Positions 42,170 to 51,288 are shown, numbered from the stretch's first letter. The stretch is 64,000 bases of DNA from an uncultured Acidobacteriota bacterium (GCA_902825945.1 CADECY010000004.1:62001-126000), one strand, 5' to 3'. Notes: generated by a model from the letters alone, not told the origin. Translations and numbers: made by a program.

Positions 42170-45161
42170 ACGCGGCCTGTCCGCCTTCGCTTCCTGTGGC
42201 GTTATTCCAGGGACCCCAACCGGCAGCGGAAGACTCCGTACACGATGTCCCCGTGGTGCAGGCGCGCATGATACCCAGCCATGCTCCCGGGGCCAGAGTC
42301 ACGTCGGCGAACGTTTCGGTGGTGACGCCGCTCACCTGCGCGGGACCCGATAGGTAGTACTGATAGCGCCGGTTGGAGACGGTGCCGTCGGCGTTGATGA
42401 TGGGCGTCCACGCGACCCGGACCTTGCCCTGGGCGTTGCGATCGACGGTGGCGCCGTATCCAGGCTCGGTCGCGACGGGAGACTTCGGCACGCCGCCGCG
42501 CACGACGAACGCGCTCGGTGGACCTTGGCGCGGCTGCCCGCCGGCATTGGGAATTGCAATCACCAGTGCGTCATATCGTGTGCCCGGATTGAAGTAGGCG
42601 GCGTGGAAGTTGTTCGTGGTGTAAACGTCGAGCGCGGGACGGTTCCGCGAGAAGTCCTGAACATAGAGGCGGTAGGTGTAGTTCGATCCGTTGTCGCCGA
42701 CAACACGATTCCAACTGAACAGCACCGATGGCGCGCTCGAGCCGCTATCAACCGAAGAGCCAGCGAACGGCTGTCCGAGGACGGGGACGTTCGGATTGCC
42801 CGTTGCGGCAGCGACCGCGACGGCCGCGCTGAATGGGCCGCATCCGTCTCCCGTGCATGCGCGAACCACGACACTCGCATTGCCGTTCGGAACCAGGAAC
42901 GAAGCCGAGTTGGTGCCGGTTTGTCCGCCCGCCACCGTAAGCGCGCCGCCCCCGGGTCCAGCACCCGGCTGCACCACGTTGACGAAGTAGAAGTGGGCGC
43001 CCGTGACTGGATTCCAGTTGCAGTTGATGCGGTTCTGGCCCGCGTCGTTCACCGCTTGGCAGGAGACTCCCGCTGGCGCCAGCGGCGGAATCGCGCCGGC
43101 GGTGACCGCGAAGTTCGAGATGGCCGGAGAGCCGCATCCGGCGGCGGTACAGGCTTGCACCTCGAGCCGGTAGCTGCCGCTTTTTACCGTGTAGACCGCG
43201 TTCGTGGTGCCCGCGAGCAGCGTCACACGGAACTGCTGCGGAGTATTCGCCTCGATCAGGCGCAGATCATAGCTGGTGGCGCCGGAGGCCTGAGTCCACT
43301 GGAAGGAGACGATCGTGGTGGTGACAGTGGAACCCGGCACGGGGTTGACGATCGAAAGCGGCGGTGGCGTGTAGGTCATCAGCGACTGCGCCGGATAATC
43401 GGTCCAATCGGTGACGGGTATTCCGAGACGCGTGGCGCGGAAGGCATAGGGATAGGTCGCGCCGGCCTCGGCTCCTGGCGCGTCCGCCGCCGTTACGTCG
43501 ACATCCACGTTGCTCGAGCCATCCCAATTCAGGCGGCGGGTGACGCCGTAACGTCCCAGCCAAACCTCGAGACCGTCGGGCACTTGGGCGTAGCGCGAAG
43601 TGGACGGTGAACTCAACCGCAGGCGATTTCCCACTGTCGAGGTGGCTGCCCATGATCCCGGCGGCGGAACGGCTTCGACGTCGAGTTGATAGGGGCCTGG
43701 CGTGGAGGCGTTGTTGAGCGCCACTTCAAAGGTCCAGGTTCCGGCAGCGAGGTCAACCAGCAGGCCCTCTACCTCTCCCGTGTTCACGTAGCTGTAGTCG
43801 AGCCATGTGTTGTCCTGTTTGTAGACGAATACCCAGCCGCGCATGGCTCCCAGTGATCGCAGGGTTAGCAGTACCGCGGTCCGCTGGGTGAGCGTCGTCG
43901 TGAACTTGTCGCCATCGGAGGCGGTCAACTGGCCGCGAATCGCGGCGGGCAACGATACGGATAGTTTCGTGGCAAAGTCGCCGGCCACGGGTTCGTCGTA
44001 GACCGTTTCGTCAATGAGGCCGTTGGCGTTGTCGTCACGCCCGTTTGCGGCGATCTCGGCGGCGCCAGGCTTTGCGCCCGGGTTCGCATCGTCCGGATCG
44101 CCGTCGAGGATCGAGAATCCGTCACCGTCCTGATCCTGACAGTTCGAGTTGACGGCGCCGTACTGTGTGGTCATCCGGGTTCGAAGCGCGGAGCTTGCGC
44201 TCCAGCGCCAGCGGTCCGCGTAGCAGCCGAGGTTGCGTTGCGCTCCGTGGGCCATTGCCTCGATGTGCAAATCCGCCTTGAGAGCTGCAGCCGAAGGCGG
44301 AACCGGATTGGCGGCCGTGTGGTTTCGCAGAAACTCCATGAAACGCACCACCGCCGCGGGGCCGTGAAGCTCCGCGAAGCGGAACAGTAGTCCGGCCCAG
44401 ATCCTGTTCTTGCGATCACTGGTGCAGCCGGTTCCGGCGACGCAGTTGGTCCAGTTCAACGCCGTCTCGGCAATGTACGGATCGTAGGTGGCAACGCGGT
44501 CCATGCGGAAACGCTGCGACGCCGGGACGTTCCCGTAGCCCTCGCGTGAATAGTAGTGGAGGAAGTGGTTGATCCAAGTCCAGGCGTGGCTCCAGTCACT
44601 CCAATACTCGAGATGATCGTGGAAGACATCGAAGTTGTGGGCGAACTCGTGTGTCACCGTTGAGTTCGAGCCATTCTCGGCCAGCGCCGAGAGCATGTCG
44701 TCCCGAAAGGAGGCGTTGGGGTCCAACTCGATCCCCTTGCGGCCGATGTAGCCACAACCGTATCCACAGGTTGTCACCATCGCGATCGAGAGCAGCCCCG
44801 TGCCGATGGGCTCCCGCCCCACGAACTGACGATAATCGGAATAGACGCGATCGGCGTACTCCAGGAACTGGATCCGTTGTGATTCGGTGGTGGTGCTCAT
44901 CCACAGCGAATTGAAAATGATCCGCACGAACTTGCCGCGATACTCCGACATCCCCGTGTAGACCGTATTGTCAAATGCGGTGTAGGAAACCGTAGCCCCA
45001 TCTCCCGAGACCGCGCGGGACGCGGACTTGCGCGGCGCCTCCGGCGAGTTGGCTGCTTCCCAAGCTGAGTACTCCGTGGTACTCGGTTTCAGATAGTCCT
45101 GTTGGTCCTGAGCAAGGGCTACGTCTAGTACGGTCGCGGCGAGGATAGTGGCAATTCGCAT
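42156..45161 (-). CDS. Large secreted zinc-metalloprotease-like protein with PPC and fibronectin-type domains
   Basis: A 1001-residue protein with a signal peptide (MRIATILAATVLDVALAQ). The catalytic-looking region near residue 169 has HEFAHNFDVFHDH, an HExxH zinc site with further His/Asp residues. It is followed by an aromatic-rich stretch. Around residues 345-390 an acidic DGDGFSILDGDPDDANPG segment and NGRDDNANGLIDE form a calcium-binding, MopE-like pattern that lacks the usual cysteines. A PPC-like domain comes next (about 395-500), and two or more fibronectin-type repeats run to the end. Likely an extracellular or surface protease. The peptidase family is not certain. Confidence 0.8.
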   Translation of the reverse strand: MRIATILAATVLDVALAQDQQDYLKPSTTEYSAWEAANSPEAPRKSASRAVSGDGATVSYTAFDNTVYTGMSEYRGKFVRIIFNSLWMSTTTESQRIQFLEYADRVYSDYRQFVGREPIGTGLLSIAMVTTCGYGCGYIGRKGIELDPNASFRDDMLSALAENGSNSTVTHEFAHNFDVFHDHLEYWSDWSHAWTWINHFLHYYSREGYGNVPASQRFRMDRVATYDPYIAETALNWTNCVAGTGCTSDRKNRIWAGLLFRFAELHGPAAVVRFMEFLRNHTAANPVPPSAAALKADLHIEAMAHGAQRNLGCYADRWRWSASSALRTRMTTQYGAVNSNCQDQDGDGFSILDGDPDDANPGAKPGAAEIAANGRDDNANGLIDETVYDEPVAGDFATKLSVSLPAAIRGQLTASDGDKFTTTLTQRTAVLLTLRSLGAMRGWVFVYKQDNTWLDYSYVNTGEVEGLLVDLAAGTWTFEVALNNASTPGPYQLDVEAVPPPGSWAATSTVGNRLRLSSPSTSRYAQVPDGLEVWLGRYGVTRRLNWDGSSNVDVDVTAADAPGAEAGATYPYAFRATRLGIPVTDWTDYPAQSLMTYTPPPLSIVNPVPGSTVTTTIVSFQWTQASGATSYDLRLIEANTPQQFRVTLLAGTTNAVYTVKSGSYRLEVQACTAAGCGSPAISNFAVTAGAIPPLAPAGVSCQAVNDAGQNRINCNWNPVTGAHFYFVNVVQPGAGPGGGALTVAGGQTGTNSASFLVPNGNASVVVRACTGDGCGPFSAAVAVAAATGNPNVPVLGQPFAGSSVDSGSSAPSVLFSWNRVVGDNGSNYTYRLYVQDFSRNRPALDVYTTNNFHAAYFNPGTRYDALVIAIPNAGGQPRQGPPSAFVVRGGVPKSPVATEPGYGATVDRNAQGKVRVAWTPIINADGTVSNRRYQYYLSGPAQVSGVTTETFADVTLAPGAWLGIMRACTTGTSCTESSAAGWGPWNNATGSEGGQAAFTVR

Positions 45162-45243
45162 CGCGCTTTCTACATGGTATCGGCCGGAATTCGCGAACGG
45201 AGTAGCGGAACTTCAAGGGGACTGCCAGGGGTACGGTACCAGG

Positions 45244-45249
45244 TACAAT
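45244..45249 (+). promoter_or_regulatory. -10-like box before the DinB-like gene
   Basis: TACAAT overlaps the first possible ATG (45248) and ends 10 bases before the second (45260). A start site 7 bases downstream would lie just before 45260, so transcription favours 45260 as the true start. Confidence 0.35.
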
Positions 45250-45259
45250 GCAAAGGCCA

Positions 45260-45766
45260 ATGATTCTCGCCCAGGAAGAACTGATCTCGTCACTTCGCGC
45301 CGAAGTGCGGATTCTGCTTCACTTGATCTCCAAGGTCGAGCCCGCGCAACTCGACTACCGGCCAACGCCGAAACAACGCTCGACTATCGAGATCCTTCAG
45401 TACCTCGCGATCATGGCGCCTATCCATCTGCGCGCGATTCTGGCGGACACTTTCGATATGGATCGATGGCGCGCGGCCTGGACCGAAGGCCAAGCCGCGG
45501 CCGCCACGATGGATCTCGCGCAAGCCACTGGGGCAATCGCCGCGCAAGCGGACCTCTTCACCACGCTGCTGGGTGCCTGTCCGGAGGAGCGGCTGCGCGA
45601 GCAATTCGAGATGTTCGGATCGAAATCGAGCCGTGCCGCCAAGATCGTGAGCCTCGTCCTATGCCACTATTCCGCCTACCGGATGCAGCTGTTCCTCTAC
45701 TTGAAATCGAGCGGGAGGGAGGAGCTGAATACGATGAACTTGTGGGTGGGCCGCGACACTTGGTAG
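45260..45766 (+). CDS. DinB-like four-helix protein
   Basis: A 168-residue helical protein (172 if ATG 45248 is used). Helices read HLISKVEPAQLDYRPTPKQRSTIEILQYLAIMAPIHL and KIVSLVLCHYSAYRMQLFLYLKSSG, matching the DinB layout. The metal ligands of the family are usually His in helix 2 and an HxxxH pair in the last helix. Here His56 and the first His of the pair are present, but the second is Tyr (HYSAY). The metal site is therefore probably altered. Members include thiol transferases and stress proteins. Function unknown. Confidence 0.75.
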   Translation: MILAQEELISSLRAEVRILLHLISKVEPAQLDYRPTPKQRSTIEILQYLAIMAPIHLRAILADTFDMDRWRAAWTEGQAAAATMDLAQATGAIAAQADLFTTLLGACPEERLREQFEMFGSKSSRAAKIVSLVLCHYSAYRMQLFLYLKSSGREELNTMNLWVGRDTW

Positions 45767-45773
45767 CGTCCCG

Positions 45774-46919
45774 TTACGGTCTCTTGCCCGTTGCCTGATT
45801 GATCTGGACTCTCTGCCGCGCGCCGGCCGATTTCCACTGGCCCGCCGCCACGTCGTCCTCGGTGAACGACGCCATGAAGATCTGCCGGTCTCCGGTTCGC
45901 GAATAGTCGTAGATCAGGTAGATCGTTCCATCGGGCGCCTGCACGCCGTCCGGATAGGAGACGCCCTTGCGCTCGTCGATCATCAGTCCGCCAGTCCAGG
46001 TCTTGCCGTCGTCATTCGACAAGTGTGCGATCAAGTGTGAGCGGGTCTTGTGATCCGGCGGTTCATGCGTCACGAGCAGCAGCTTCCCGGACTTCAGCCT
46101 GCGTACGAAGAAGCGCGAGTTCACGTGCGGGATTCCGGATTTGCGTCCCGGCTCCCACGTAGCGCCGCGATCCGTTGACGTGCTCTCGCCAATTCCGTAG
46201 GCCGCGCGGACGAGCATCCACAAGCTGCGATCGCGGCGTTCGACGATCATGTGCTCGTCGAAGACGCGTTCGGGCACGATCGCTTGTCCGCGATAGCTCC
46301 ATGTTCGGCCTTTGTCGCGCGACACCATCACGTTGGCGCCTTTCCGCGCGCCGAGGTCGTGCTGGAGAGCGGGCGGGATGTTCGCGGTTGGACCGCGCTC
46401 CCACACGGAAGCTGACATCAGCCATTCTCCCCACGACGTGACCGTGGGCTTGTTCATCATGATTCCGTCGCTGAGCCGGCGCGGTTCGGACCACTTCGGA
46501 CGGTCGCTGCCCGAGTCCTTCGTCACGATCGCCCAGACGCCGGAGCGCCCGTCCCACTTCTCGTACGACTGCGACCAGAACAGCCACATGCGTCCATCGG
46601 GATCGTGCCACAAGGTCGCGTCGTAGGCGCGCACCGGTCCTGGCGGGTCGATCACCAGCTTGGGTCCGGACCACGTGCGGCCATCATCTCCGCTCGTGAC
46701 GAGCACGACGTAGTTGCCCGGGCCTTCGGTGGGCTCATCGGGTCCACCGGCGTACCAAAGCGCCCAGAGTCGTCCGTTCCGTGCCCGCTCGATTCCAGGG
46801 ATGCCTTGGAACAGGCGGGTGTTGTCCCCGTATTCGGGCCCGGGAGCGGTGTTGATGCGCGGAGCTTGGAGCGCCGGATCGGAGCCAGCGAGCAGCGCAA
46901 AAAGAACGAGGCGGTGCAT
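45774..46919 (-). CDS. Secreted sialidase-like (BNR/Asp-box) six-bladed propeller
   Basis: A 381-residue protein with a short signal (MHRLVLFALLAGSDPALQ). Four Asp-box motifs of the S-x-D-x-G-x-T-W type are visible: SGDDGRTWSGP, SRDKGRTWSYR, STDRGATWEPG and SNDDGKTWTGG. They mark the blades of a sialidase-fold propeller. The arginine-rich sialidase active site cannot be confirmed, so exo-sialidase activity is only possible. The frame is open upstream to 47042, but ATG 46919 gives the signal peptide and fits a -10-like box. Confidence 0.85.
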   Translation of the reverse strand: MHRLVLFALLAGSDPALQAPRINTAPGPEYGDNTRLFQGIPGIERARNGRLWALWYAGGPDEPTEGPGNYVVLVTSGDDGRTWSGPKLVIDPPGPVRAYDATLWHDPDGRMWLFWSQSYEKWDGRSGVWAIVTKDSGSDRPKWSEPRRLSDGIMMNKPTVTSWGEWLMSASVWERGPTANIPPALQHDLGARKGANVMVSRDKGRTWSYRGQAIVPERVFDEHMIVERRDRSLWMLVRAAYGIGESTSTDRGATWEPGRKSGIPHVNSRFFVRRLKSGKLLLVTHEPPDHKTRSHLIAHLSNDDGKTWTGGLMIDERKGVSYPDGVQAPDGTIYLIYDYSRTGDRQIFMASFTEDDVAAGQWKSAGARQRVQINQATGKRP

Positions 46920-46926
46920 GCTGAGA

Positions 46927-46932
46927 ATTCTA
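46927..46932 (-). promoter_or_regulatory. -10-like hexamer for the sialidase-like gene
   Basis: On the minus strand TAGAAT ends 7 bases before the ATG at 46917-46919, again the near-leaderless spacing seen elsewhere in the window. Confidence 0.3.
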
Positions 46933-46965
46933 CATGCACCGCCCCGGGTTCGTGAAGGCCAGCGG

Positions 46966-49269
46966 CTACTGGCGAGCCCGCAATGCCGCGAGCACACGCG
47001 CGGGAGTGAACGGAATCTGACGAATCCGCGCGCCCGTCGCATCGAAGATCGCGTTGGCGAGAGCCGAGCCCGAGAGCGTGATGGTCGATTCGCCCGCGCC
47101 CATCTGCTCCTTGTCCTTGCGATCGATCATCACGGTGTCCATCTCCGGAATGACGTCGCCGAACTGATAAGACCGGTAGCGAGTCCAGTCGGTTCCCCGC
47201 AATCCGGCGTTGGTCCAGGTGACTTCTTCGCGCAGCGCACGGCCGATCCCTTGAAGAGCGCCGCCCTGCAACTGATTGGCGAAGCCATCGGGATTCGAGA
47301 TCGGTCCCGATTCGCCAGCGATTGACAAGCGGAGCACGCTGACCACGCCCGTAGCCTGATCGACTTCGACTTCGCACACCAGCGCGCAGTAGCCGTTGTC
47401 GCCTTCATACAGGCAGCATGAGATGCCGCGGCCACGGGCCTTACCCACCTTTTCGTTGCCGCGCGGCGACGGGCGGGTGTCCCACCCATAGGCATCGGCG
47501 GCGCCTTTCAAGCAGGCGATGAGGCGCTCGTCGGCCAAATGGCGAATCCGGTATTCGACCGGATCGGCTTTCACCGCCGCCGCTACTTCGTCGATGAAGC
47601 TTTCGTGCGCGAAGGTGTGTTGCAGGCGGGCGGGAGAGCGAAGCGGCCCAGTGAAAAAGGGCGATTCGGCGGTACGAGTCAGAACGCGTTCGCTGCGCAC
47701 CTTCCCCGTTCCGTTGACGACTCCGTTGATCAACCCCGCGCCATACGAACAAGCGGAGTTACCGCCATTGTTGAACGCGGTGGGATTGGTGCCCTCGGCT
47801 GGAACGAGTGCCGGCGTGGCGAAGCCGGCCAGCGCACCGGTGATGATGTTGCCGGGATTGTTCGCGTTGGGGCGGCCACCCTTGGCAACGGTCCAGGCGG
47901 TGTAGTCCCAGGCGATCATGTTGCCCGAGGCGTCGAGCCCGGCGCTGACATCCATCGAATAGGCCGGGCCGAAGTTTTCGGCGGCGACCAGTTCCGTCGC
48001 GCGGGAATATTGGACACGGACCGGAGCGCCCACGCCCTGCGAGAGAATCGCGGCGTCATAGGCGACATTGTCGGCGCCGTTGATTCCGTAGCAGCCCGAT
48101 CCCTCGACATAGATCACGCGAATGTTCGTGTTGGTCAGGCCGAGGATCCGCGCAACGCTGTCCCTCTGCGGATAGACGCCTTGCGACGAGCACCAGATGG
48201 TGCCGGTGGTTGCCTTGATGTCGGCGACAGCGCACGAGGTCCCGAGCGAGCCATGCTTTTGGAACGGATGCATGTACGTTGCCCTGATCACACGGGCGGC
48301 CTTGGAGAGGTTCTCGTCGACATCCGTGGTCCGGACCGTGAACGCGTCGCGAGTCGGCTGCTTGCGAATCCAATCGTAGAGTTCGGCCTGATTGGGAAGC
48401 GTGGCGCCTTCCGACCAAGTCACTTTCAGCGCTTCCGCCGCTTGCGTGGCGTACCATTCCTTATCGGCGACGACGCCCACGAAGTCGTTCTTCACCACCA
48501 CCTTCACGTTTCCAGGAAGGCGGCTGACCGACGACTCGTCGACGCTCACGAACTTGGCGCCCGGCAACGGCGGCCGGACTACTTTACCGTGCTTCATTCC
48601 GGGCACGCGCACGTGCTGCACGTACTGAAATTCTCCGGTGACCTTGGTGGGAACGTCGTAGCGCTGGATCGACAGCCCGAGAATCTTGTAGTCCTTCGGA
48701 TCCTTCGGGACGGCGCGCGCGTTTACCGAGAGATTGAACTGGCGCTTGCCGATGAGCCGGCCGAAGCTAATGCCATTGCGTCGGGCAGTGTCGGCCTTCG
48801 AGTAGATGAAGCCCGCGTCGATCACCAATTGGTCCATCGGCACGCTCATTTCGGCCGATGCCATCTGCAGCAGCGCGTCACGCGCCGTGGCGAGGGCCTG
48901 CCGCAACGCGTTGCCCGGACCGAACTGCGTGGGGTGGCCCTGACTTCCGGAACTGACGCCTTGGTCGGGGCAGACCGAGGTGTCGCAGATCACCATCGAC
49001 ACGCGATCGATCGGAATGTCCAGTTCGTCGGCGACGAGTTGGTGCTGCACGGTCCGGAATCCTTGTCCGAAGTCGCACTTTCCGGCATAGGCGGTGACGG
49101 TCTCGTCTTCACCCACGACGATCCAGGAATCGACGCGATCGACGGCGGTGGGTTTGGCGGTACCGCCAGACTGGGCGGACAGGTCCGGCGCCATCTTGAA
49201 TCCGACCACCAGGGCGCCCATGCCCTTCAGGAATCCGCGGCGGGAGAAATCGGTATAGTTCATTGCCAT
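46966..49269 (-). CDS. Xanthine-oxidase-family molybdopterin subunit, isoquinoline 1-oxidoreductase beta type
   Basis: A 767-residue large subunit with a Tat signal (FSRRGFLKGMGALVVGFKMA), as in IorB. Molybdopterin-binding stretches include GKCDFGQGFRTVQHQLVADEL, GVSSGSQGHPTQFG and MHPFQKHGSLGTSCAVADI. The catalytic Glu lies in the C-terminal QMGAGESTITLSGSALANAIFDATGARI. It probably hydroxylates an N-heterocyclic or aldehyde substrate and passes electrons to the 2Fe-2S subunit at 49274. The start is ATG 49267-49269, 4 bases after the small-subunit stop. The pair lacks the FAD subunit, typical of the isoquinoline/quaternary-amine branch. Confidence 0.92.
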   Translation of the reverse strand: MAMNYTDFSRRGFLKGMGALVVGFKMAPDLSAQSGGTAKPTAVDRVDSWIVVGEDETVTAYAGKCDFGQGFRTVQHQLVADELDIPIDRVSMVICDTSVCPDQGVSSGSQGHPTQFGPGNALRQALATARDALLQMASAEMSVPMDQLVIDAGFIYSKADTARRNGISFGRLIGKRQFNLSVNARAVPKDPKDYKILGLSIQRYDVPTKVTGEFQYVQHVRVPGMKHGKVVRPPLPGAKFVSVDESSVSRLPGNVKVVVKNDFVGVVADKEWYATQAAEALKVTWSEGATLPNQAELYDWIRKQPTRDAFTVRTTDVDENLSKAARVIRATYMHPFQKHGSLGTSCAVADIKATTGTIWCSSQGVYPQRDSVARILGLTNTNIRVIYVEGSGCYGINGADNVAYDAAILSQGVGAPVRVQYSRATELVAAENFGPAYSMDVSAGLDASGNMIAWDYTAWTVAKGGRPNANNPGNIITGALAGFATPALVPAEGTNPTAFNNGGNSACSYGAGLINGVVNGTGKVRSERVLTRTAESPFFTGPLRSPARLQHTFAHESFIDEVAAAVKADPVEYRIRHLADERLIACLKGAADAYGWDTRPSPRGNEKVGKARGRGISCCLYEGDNGYCALVCEVEVDQATGVVSVLRLSIAGESGPISNPDGFANQLQGGALQGIGRALREEVTWTNAGLRGTDWTRYRSYQFGDVIPEMDTVMIDRKDKEQMGAGESTITLSGSALANAIFDATGARIRQIPFTPARVLAALRARQ

Positions 49270-49273
49270 GTGA

Positions 49274-49744
49274 TTACGCTCCCACTCCCGCGCCGTAGCG
49301 CTGCAGCGCCTTGATCATCCGGTAGTGCGTGTGGCAGCGGCACAAGAGGCCGTCGAGGCCTTTCGTGATCTCGTCGGCCGTTGCCCGCGGGTTCTTGTCC
49401 ATGAAAACCTTGCCGTAGAGCATGATGCCGCTGATGCAGAATCCGCATTGAATGGCCTGCTCGTCGATGAATGCTTGTTGGATCGCGTGCGGCTTTTCCG
49501 CCGTGCCGAGGCCTTCGATCGTGGTAATCTCGGCGCCCACCGCGATCGCGTTGGGAAGCGTGCAGGATCGTACCGGCTCACCGTCGAGGAGCACCGTGCA
49601 AGCGCCGCACTGCGCCAGTCCGCACCCGAACTTGGGTCCGTTCATCTGAAGGTCCTCGCTGAGGACGTAGAGGAGTGGCATCTCCGGGTCGTCTACATTG
49701 ACCGTGTGGGATTTGCCATTCACCTTGAAAACTTGATTCGCCAT
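49274..49744 (-). CDS. 2Fe-2S small subunit, isoquinoline 1-oxidoreductase alpha type
   Basis: A 156-residue electron-transfer subunit. The N-terminal plant-type cluster is FGCGLAQCGACTVLLDG with the distal Cys in RSCTLP. The C-terminal four-helix cluster has CGFCISG and CRCHTHYR. This is the two-cluster layout of xanthine-oxidase-family small subunits. It is the first gene of the pair and is divergent from the haemoglobin operon across a 211-base intergenic region. Confidence 0.94.
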   Translation of the reverse strand: MANQVFKVNGKSHTVNVDDPEMPLLYVLSEDLQMNGPKFGCGLAQCGACTVLLDGEPVRSCTLPNAIAVGAEITTIEGLGTAEKPHAIQQAFIDEQAIQCGFCISGIMLYGKVFMDKNPRATADEITKGLDGLLCRCHTHYRMIKALQRYGAGVGA

Positions 49745-49917
49745 GGAACCGTCTGCCGCCTTTCTATCTGGAGTCCCTATTCACCCGTGACTCGAAGGAT
49801 ATCATCGGGTCGGCGTTGGCGCGATGAGAAGCGAGTCCCAAGACTGGCGAGAATCGGCGAAAGTGGAAAATGGGTTCAAGAGTTTACAACTGTTGCCGAT
49901 GAGGAGCTGAAATGTTG

Positions 49918-49940
49918 TATGATGCATGCATATTTTATTT
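49918..49940 (+). promoter_or_regulatory. Promoter with candidate operator for the haemoglobin operon
   Basis: TATGAT (49918-49923) is a good -10 hexamer 32 bases before the ATG. The perfect palindrome ATGCATGCAT (49922-49931) overlaps its end and the expected transcription start, inside an AT-rich patch (GATGCATGCATATTTTATTT at 49921-49940). A possible -35 (TTGCCG, 49893-49898) is 19 bases away, so the core promoter is suboptimal. The position suits a repressor, and the operon encodes an NsrR-like protein. The sequence shares GATGCAT with NsrR half-sites of other bacteria but is not a full match. Confidence 0.5.
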
Positions 49941-49955
49941 CCCCGAGGTTCCCTG

Positions 49956-50321
49956 ATGAATTCTCTCTATGAACAACTGGGCGGCCAGGCAGCCGTCGAA
50001 GCGGCGGTGGATATTTTCTACCGGAAGGTGCTGAGCGACGACCGCATCGCCAGCTTTTTCGACGGTGTCGATATGGACCGTCAGGCCGCCAAACAGAAGG
50101 CCTTCCTCACGATGGTCTTCGGAGGCCCGAACAACTACTCCGGGCTCGACATGCGGAAGGGTCACGCTCATCTGGTGGCGCGTGGACTCAATGACTCGCA
50201 TTTCGACGCCGTGGTCGAGAACTTGGGCGGCACACTGAAGGAGCTCGGTGTGGCGCAAGATCTGATCAATCAGGTTGCGGCGATCGCCGAGTCGACGCGT
50301 AACGACGTGCTCGGCCGCTGA
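49956..50321 (+). CDS. Group I truncated haemoglobin (trHbN/GlbN type)
   Basis: A 121-residue 2-on-2 globin. The N-terminus SLYEQLGGQAAVEAAVDIFY matches group I, with B10 Tyr at about residue 22. The proximal His is at 70 in MRKGHAHLVARGLNDSHFD, and TLKELGV closes the G-H region. B10 Tyr and the apolar pocket are typical of nitric oxide dioxygenase globins. GAGG lies 8 bases before ATG 49956, which is preferred over the in-frame ATG 49926. The reductase gene begins 4 bases after its stop and an NsrR-like gene ends the operon, so NO detoxification is the likely role. Confidence 0.93.
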   Translation: MNSLYEQLGGQAAVEAAVDIFYRKVLSDDRIASFFDGVDMDRQAAKQKAFLTMVFGGPNNYSGLDMRKGHAHLVARGLNDSHFDAVVENLGGTLKELGVAQDLINQVAAIAESTRNDVLGR

Positions 50322-50325
50322 TTTC

Positions 50326-51288
50326 GTGCCAATCCTCACCTATGCCGGGGCTGCCTACGAGGCGGCCCCGGAGGAAACCGTGCTCGACACGCTCTTGCGG
50401 AACGGAGTCGCGGTCGCGAACTCGTGCCGCGCGGGCGCCTGTCAATCCTGTCTGCTGCGCGCATCGCAGGGTCCGGTGCCTGAAGCCGCGCGGAGGGGCT
50501 TGAAATCGACTCTTGCCGAGCAAGGTTACTTTCTTTCGTGCGCTTGCAAGCCGGAAGCCGACATGGTGCTCGAACCGGCGGGTGGACTGGAAGTCGCGGC
50601 GGCCATCGAGTCGCTCGAGCGGTTGTCGCCGACCGTGATGCGTGTCTGGATCCGTACATCGGAACCGTTGGGCCATCGGGCCGGCCAATACCTCACGCTG
50701 TGCCGCCCAGACGGATTGGCGCGGAGCTATTCGATCGCGAATCTGCCCAACGAAGAGATGATCGAGCTCCACATCCGCCGTGCGCCGTTGGGCCGGATGA
50801 GCGGATGGTTGTTCGACGAGGCGCGGGCCAACGACCGGATCATGGTGCGCGGCCCGGCGGGTGACTGCTTCTACACGGCGGGGAGACCCGATCAGCCGCT
50901 GTTGCTGGCGGGCACCGGTACCGGACTCGCGCCGTTGGTGGGAATTGCCAAGGATGCGATCAAGCAGGGGCACACAGGCCCGATCCACCTGTATCACGGT
51001 GCGCTGCATCCGGCCGGTCTTTACTTGCGGGATGAGTTACGCGCGCTCGCGGCGGCTTCGCCCCATTTCGATTACCATCCCACCGTGCTCGAAGGTGGCG
51101 GAGATTTGATCGCTACCGGACCGCTCGATCAGGTGGTGCTCGGCGCGCATCCGAAGCTCAGCGGATGGCGCGGATTCGTGTGCGGAGATCCGGCGATCGT
51201 CAATCTGCTTCGGCGCAAGTTCTTTCTGGCGGGCATCTCGAGCCGCGAGATCTTCGCCGACGCGTTCGTCGAAGCAACGGTCCGCTAA
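50326..51288 (+). CDS. Ferredoxin-linked FAD/NAD(P)H reductase, likely haemoglobin reductase
   Basis: A 320-residue electron-transfer protein. An N-terminal plant-type 2Fe-2S domain has Cys34, Cys39, Cys42 (CRAGACQSC) and Cys72 or Cys74. A ferredoxin-NADP-reductase module follows with the FAD motif RSYSIAN near 128-134, the NAD(P)-binding GTGTGLAPLVG near 202 and a terminal FVCGDPAIV. This is the phenol-hydroxylase/naphthalene-dioxygenase-reductase layout. GTG 50326 is 4 bases after the haemoglobin stop. Inference: it re-reduces the truncated haemoglobin, taking the place of the reductase half of flavohaemoglobin. Confidence 0.9.
   Translation: MPILTYAGAAYEAAPEETVLDTLLRNGVAVANSCRAGACQSCLLRASQGPVPEAARRGLKSTLAEQGYFLSCACKPEADMVLEPAGGLEVAAAIESLERLSPTVMRVWIRTSEPLGHRAGQYLTLCRPDGLARSYSIANLPNEEMIELHIRRAPLGRMSGWLFDEARANDRIMVRGPAGDCFYTAGRPDQPLLLAGTGTGLAPLVGIAKDAIKQGHTGPIHLYHGALHPAGLYLRDELRALAAASPHFDYHPTVLEGGGDLIATGPLDQVVLGAHPKLSGWRGFVCGDPAIVNLLRRKFFLAGISSREIFADAFVEATVR

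Noticed and set aside
47539..49314. 591-codon plus-strand open frame opposite the molybdopterin subunit
   Set aside because: No signal, domain or motif; composition typical of antisense GC-rich sequence; the minus-strand gene has the catalytic GAGE motif and a Tat signal.
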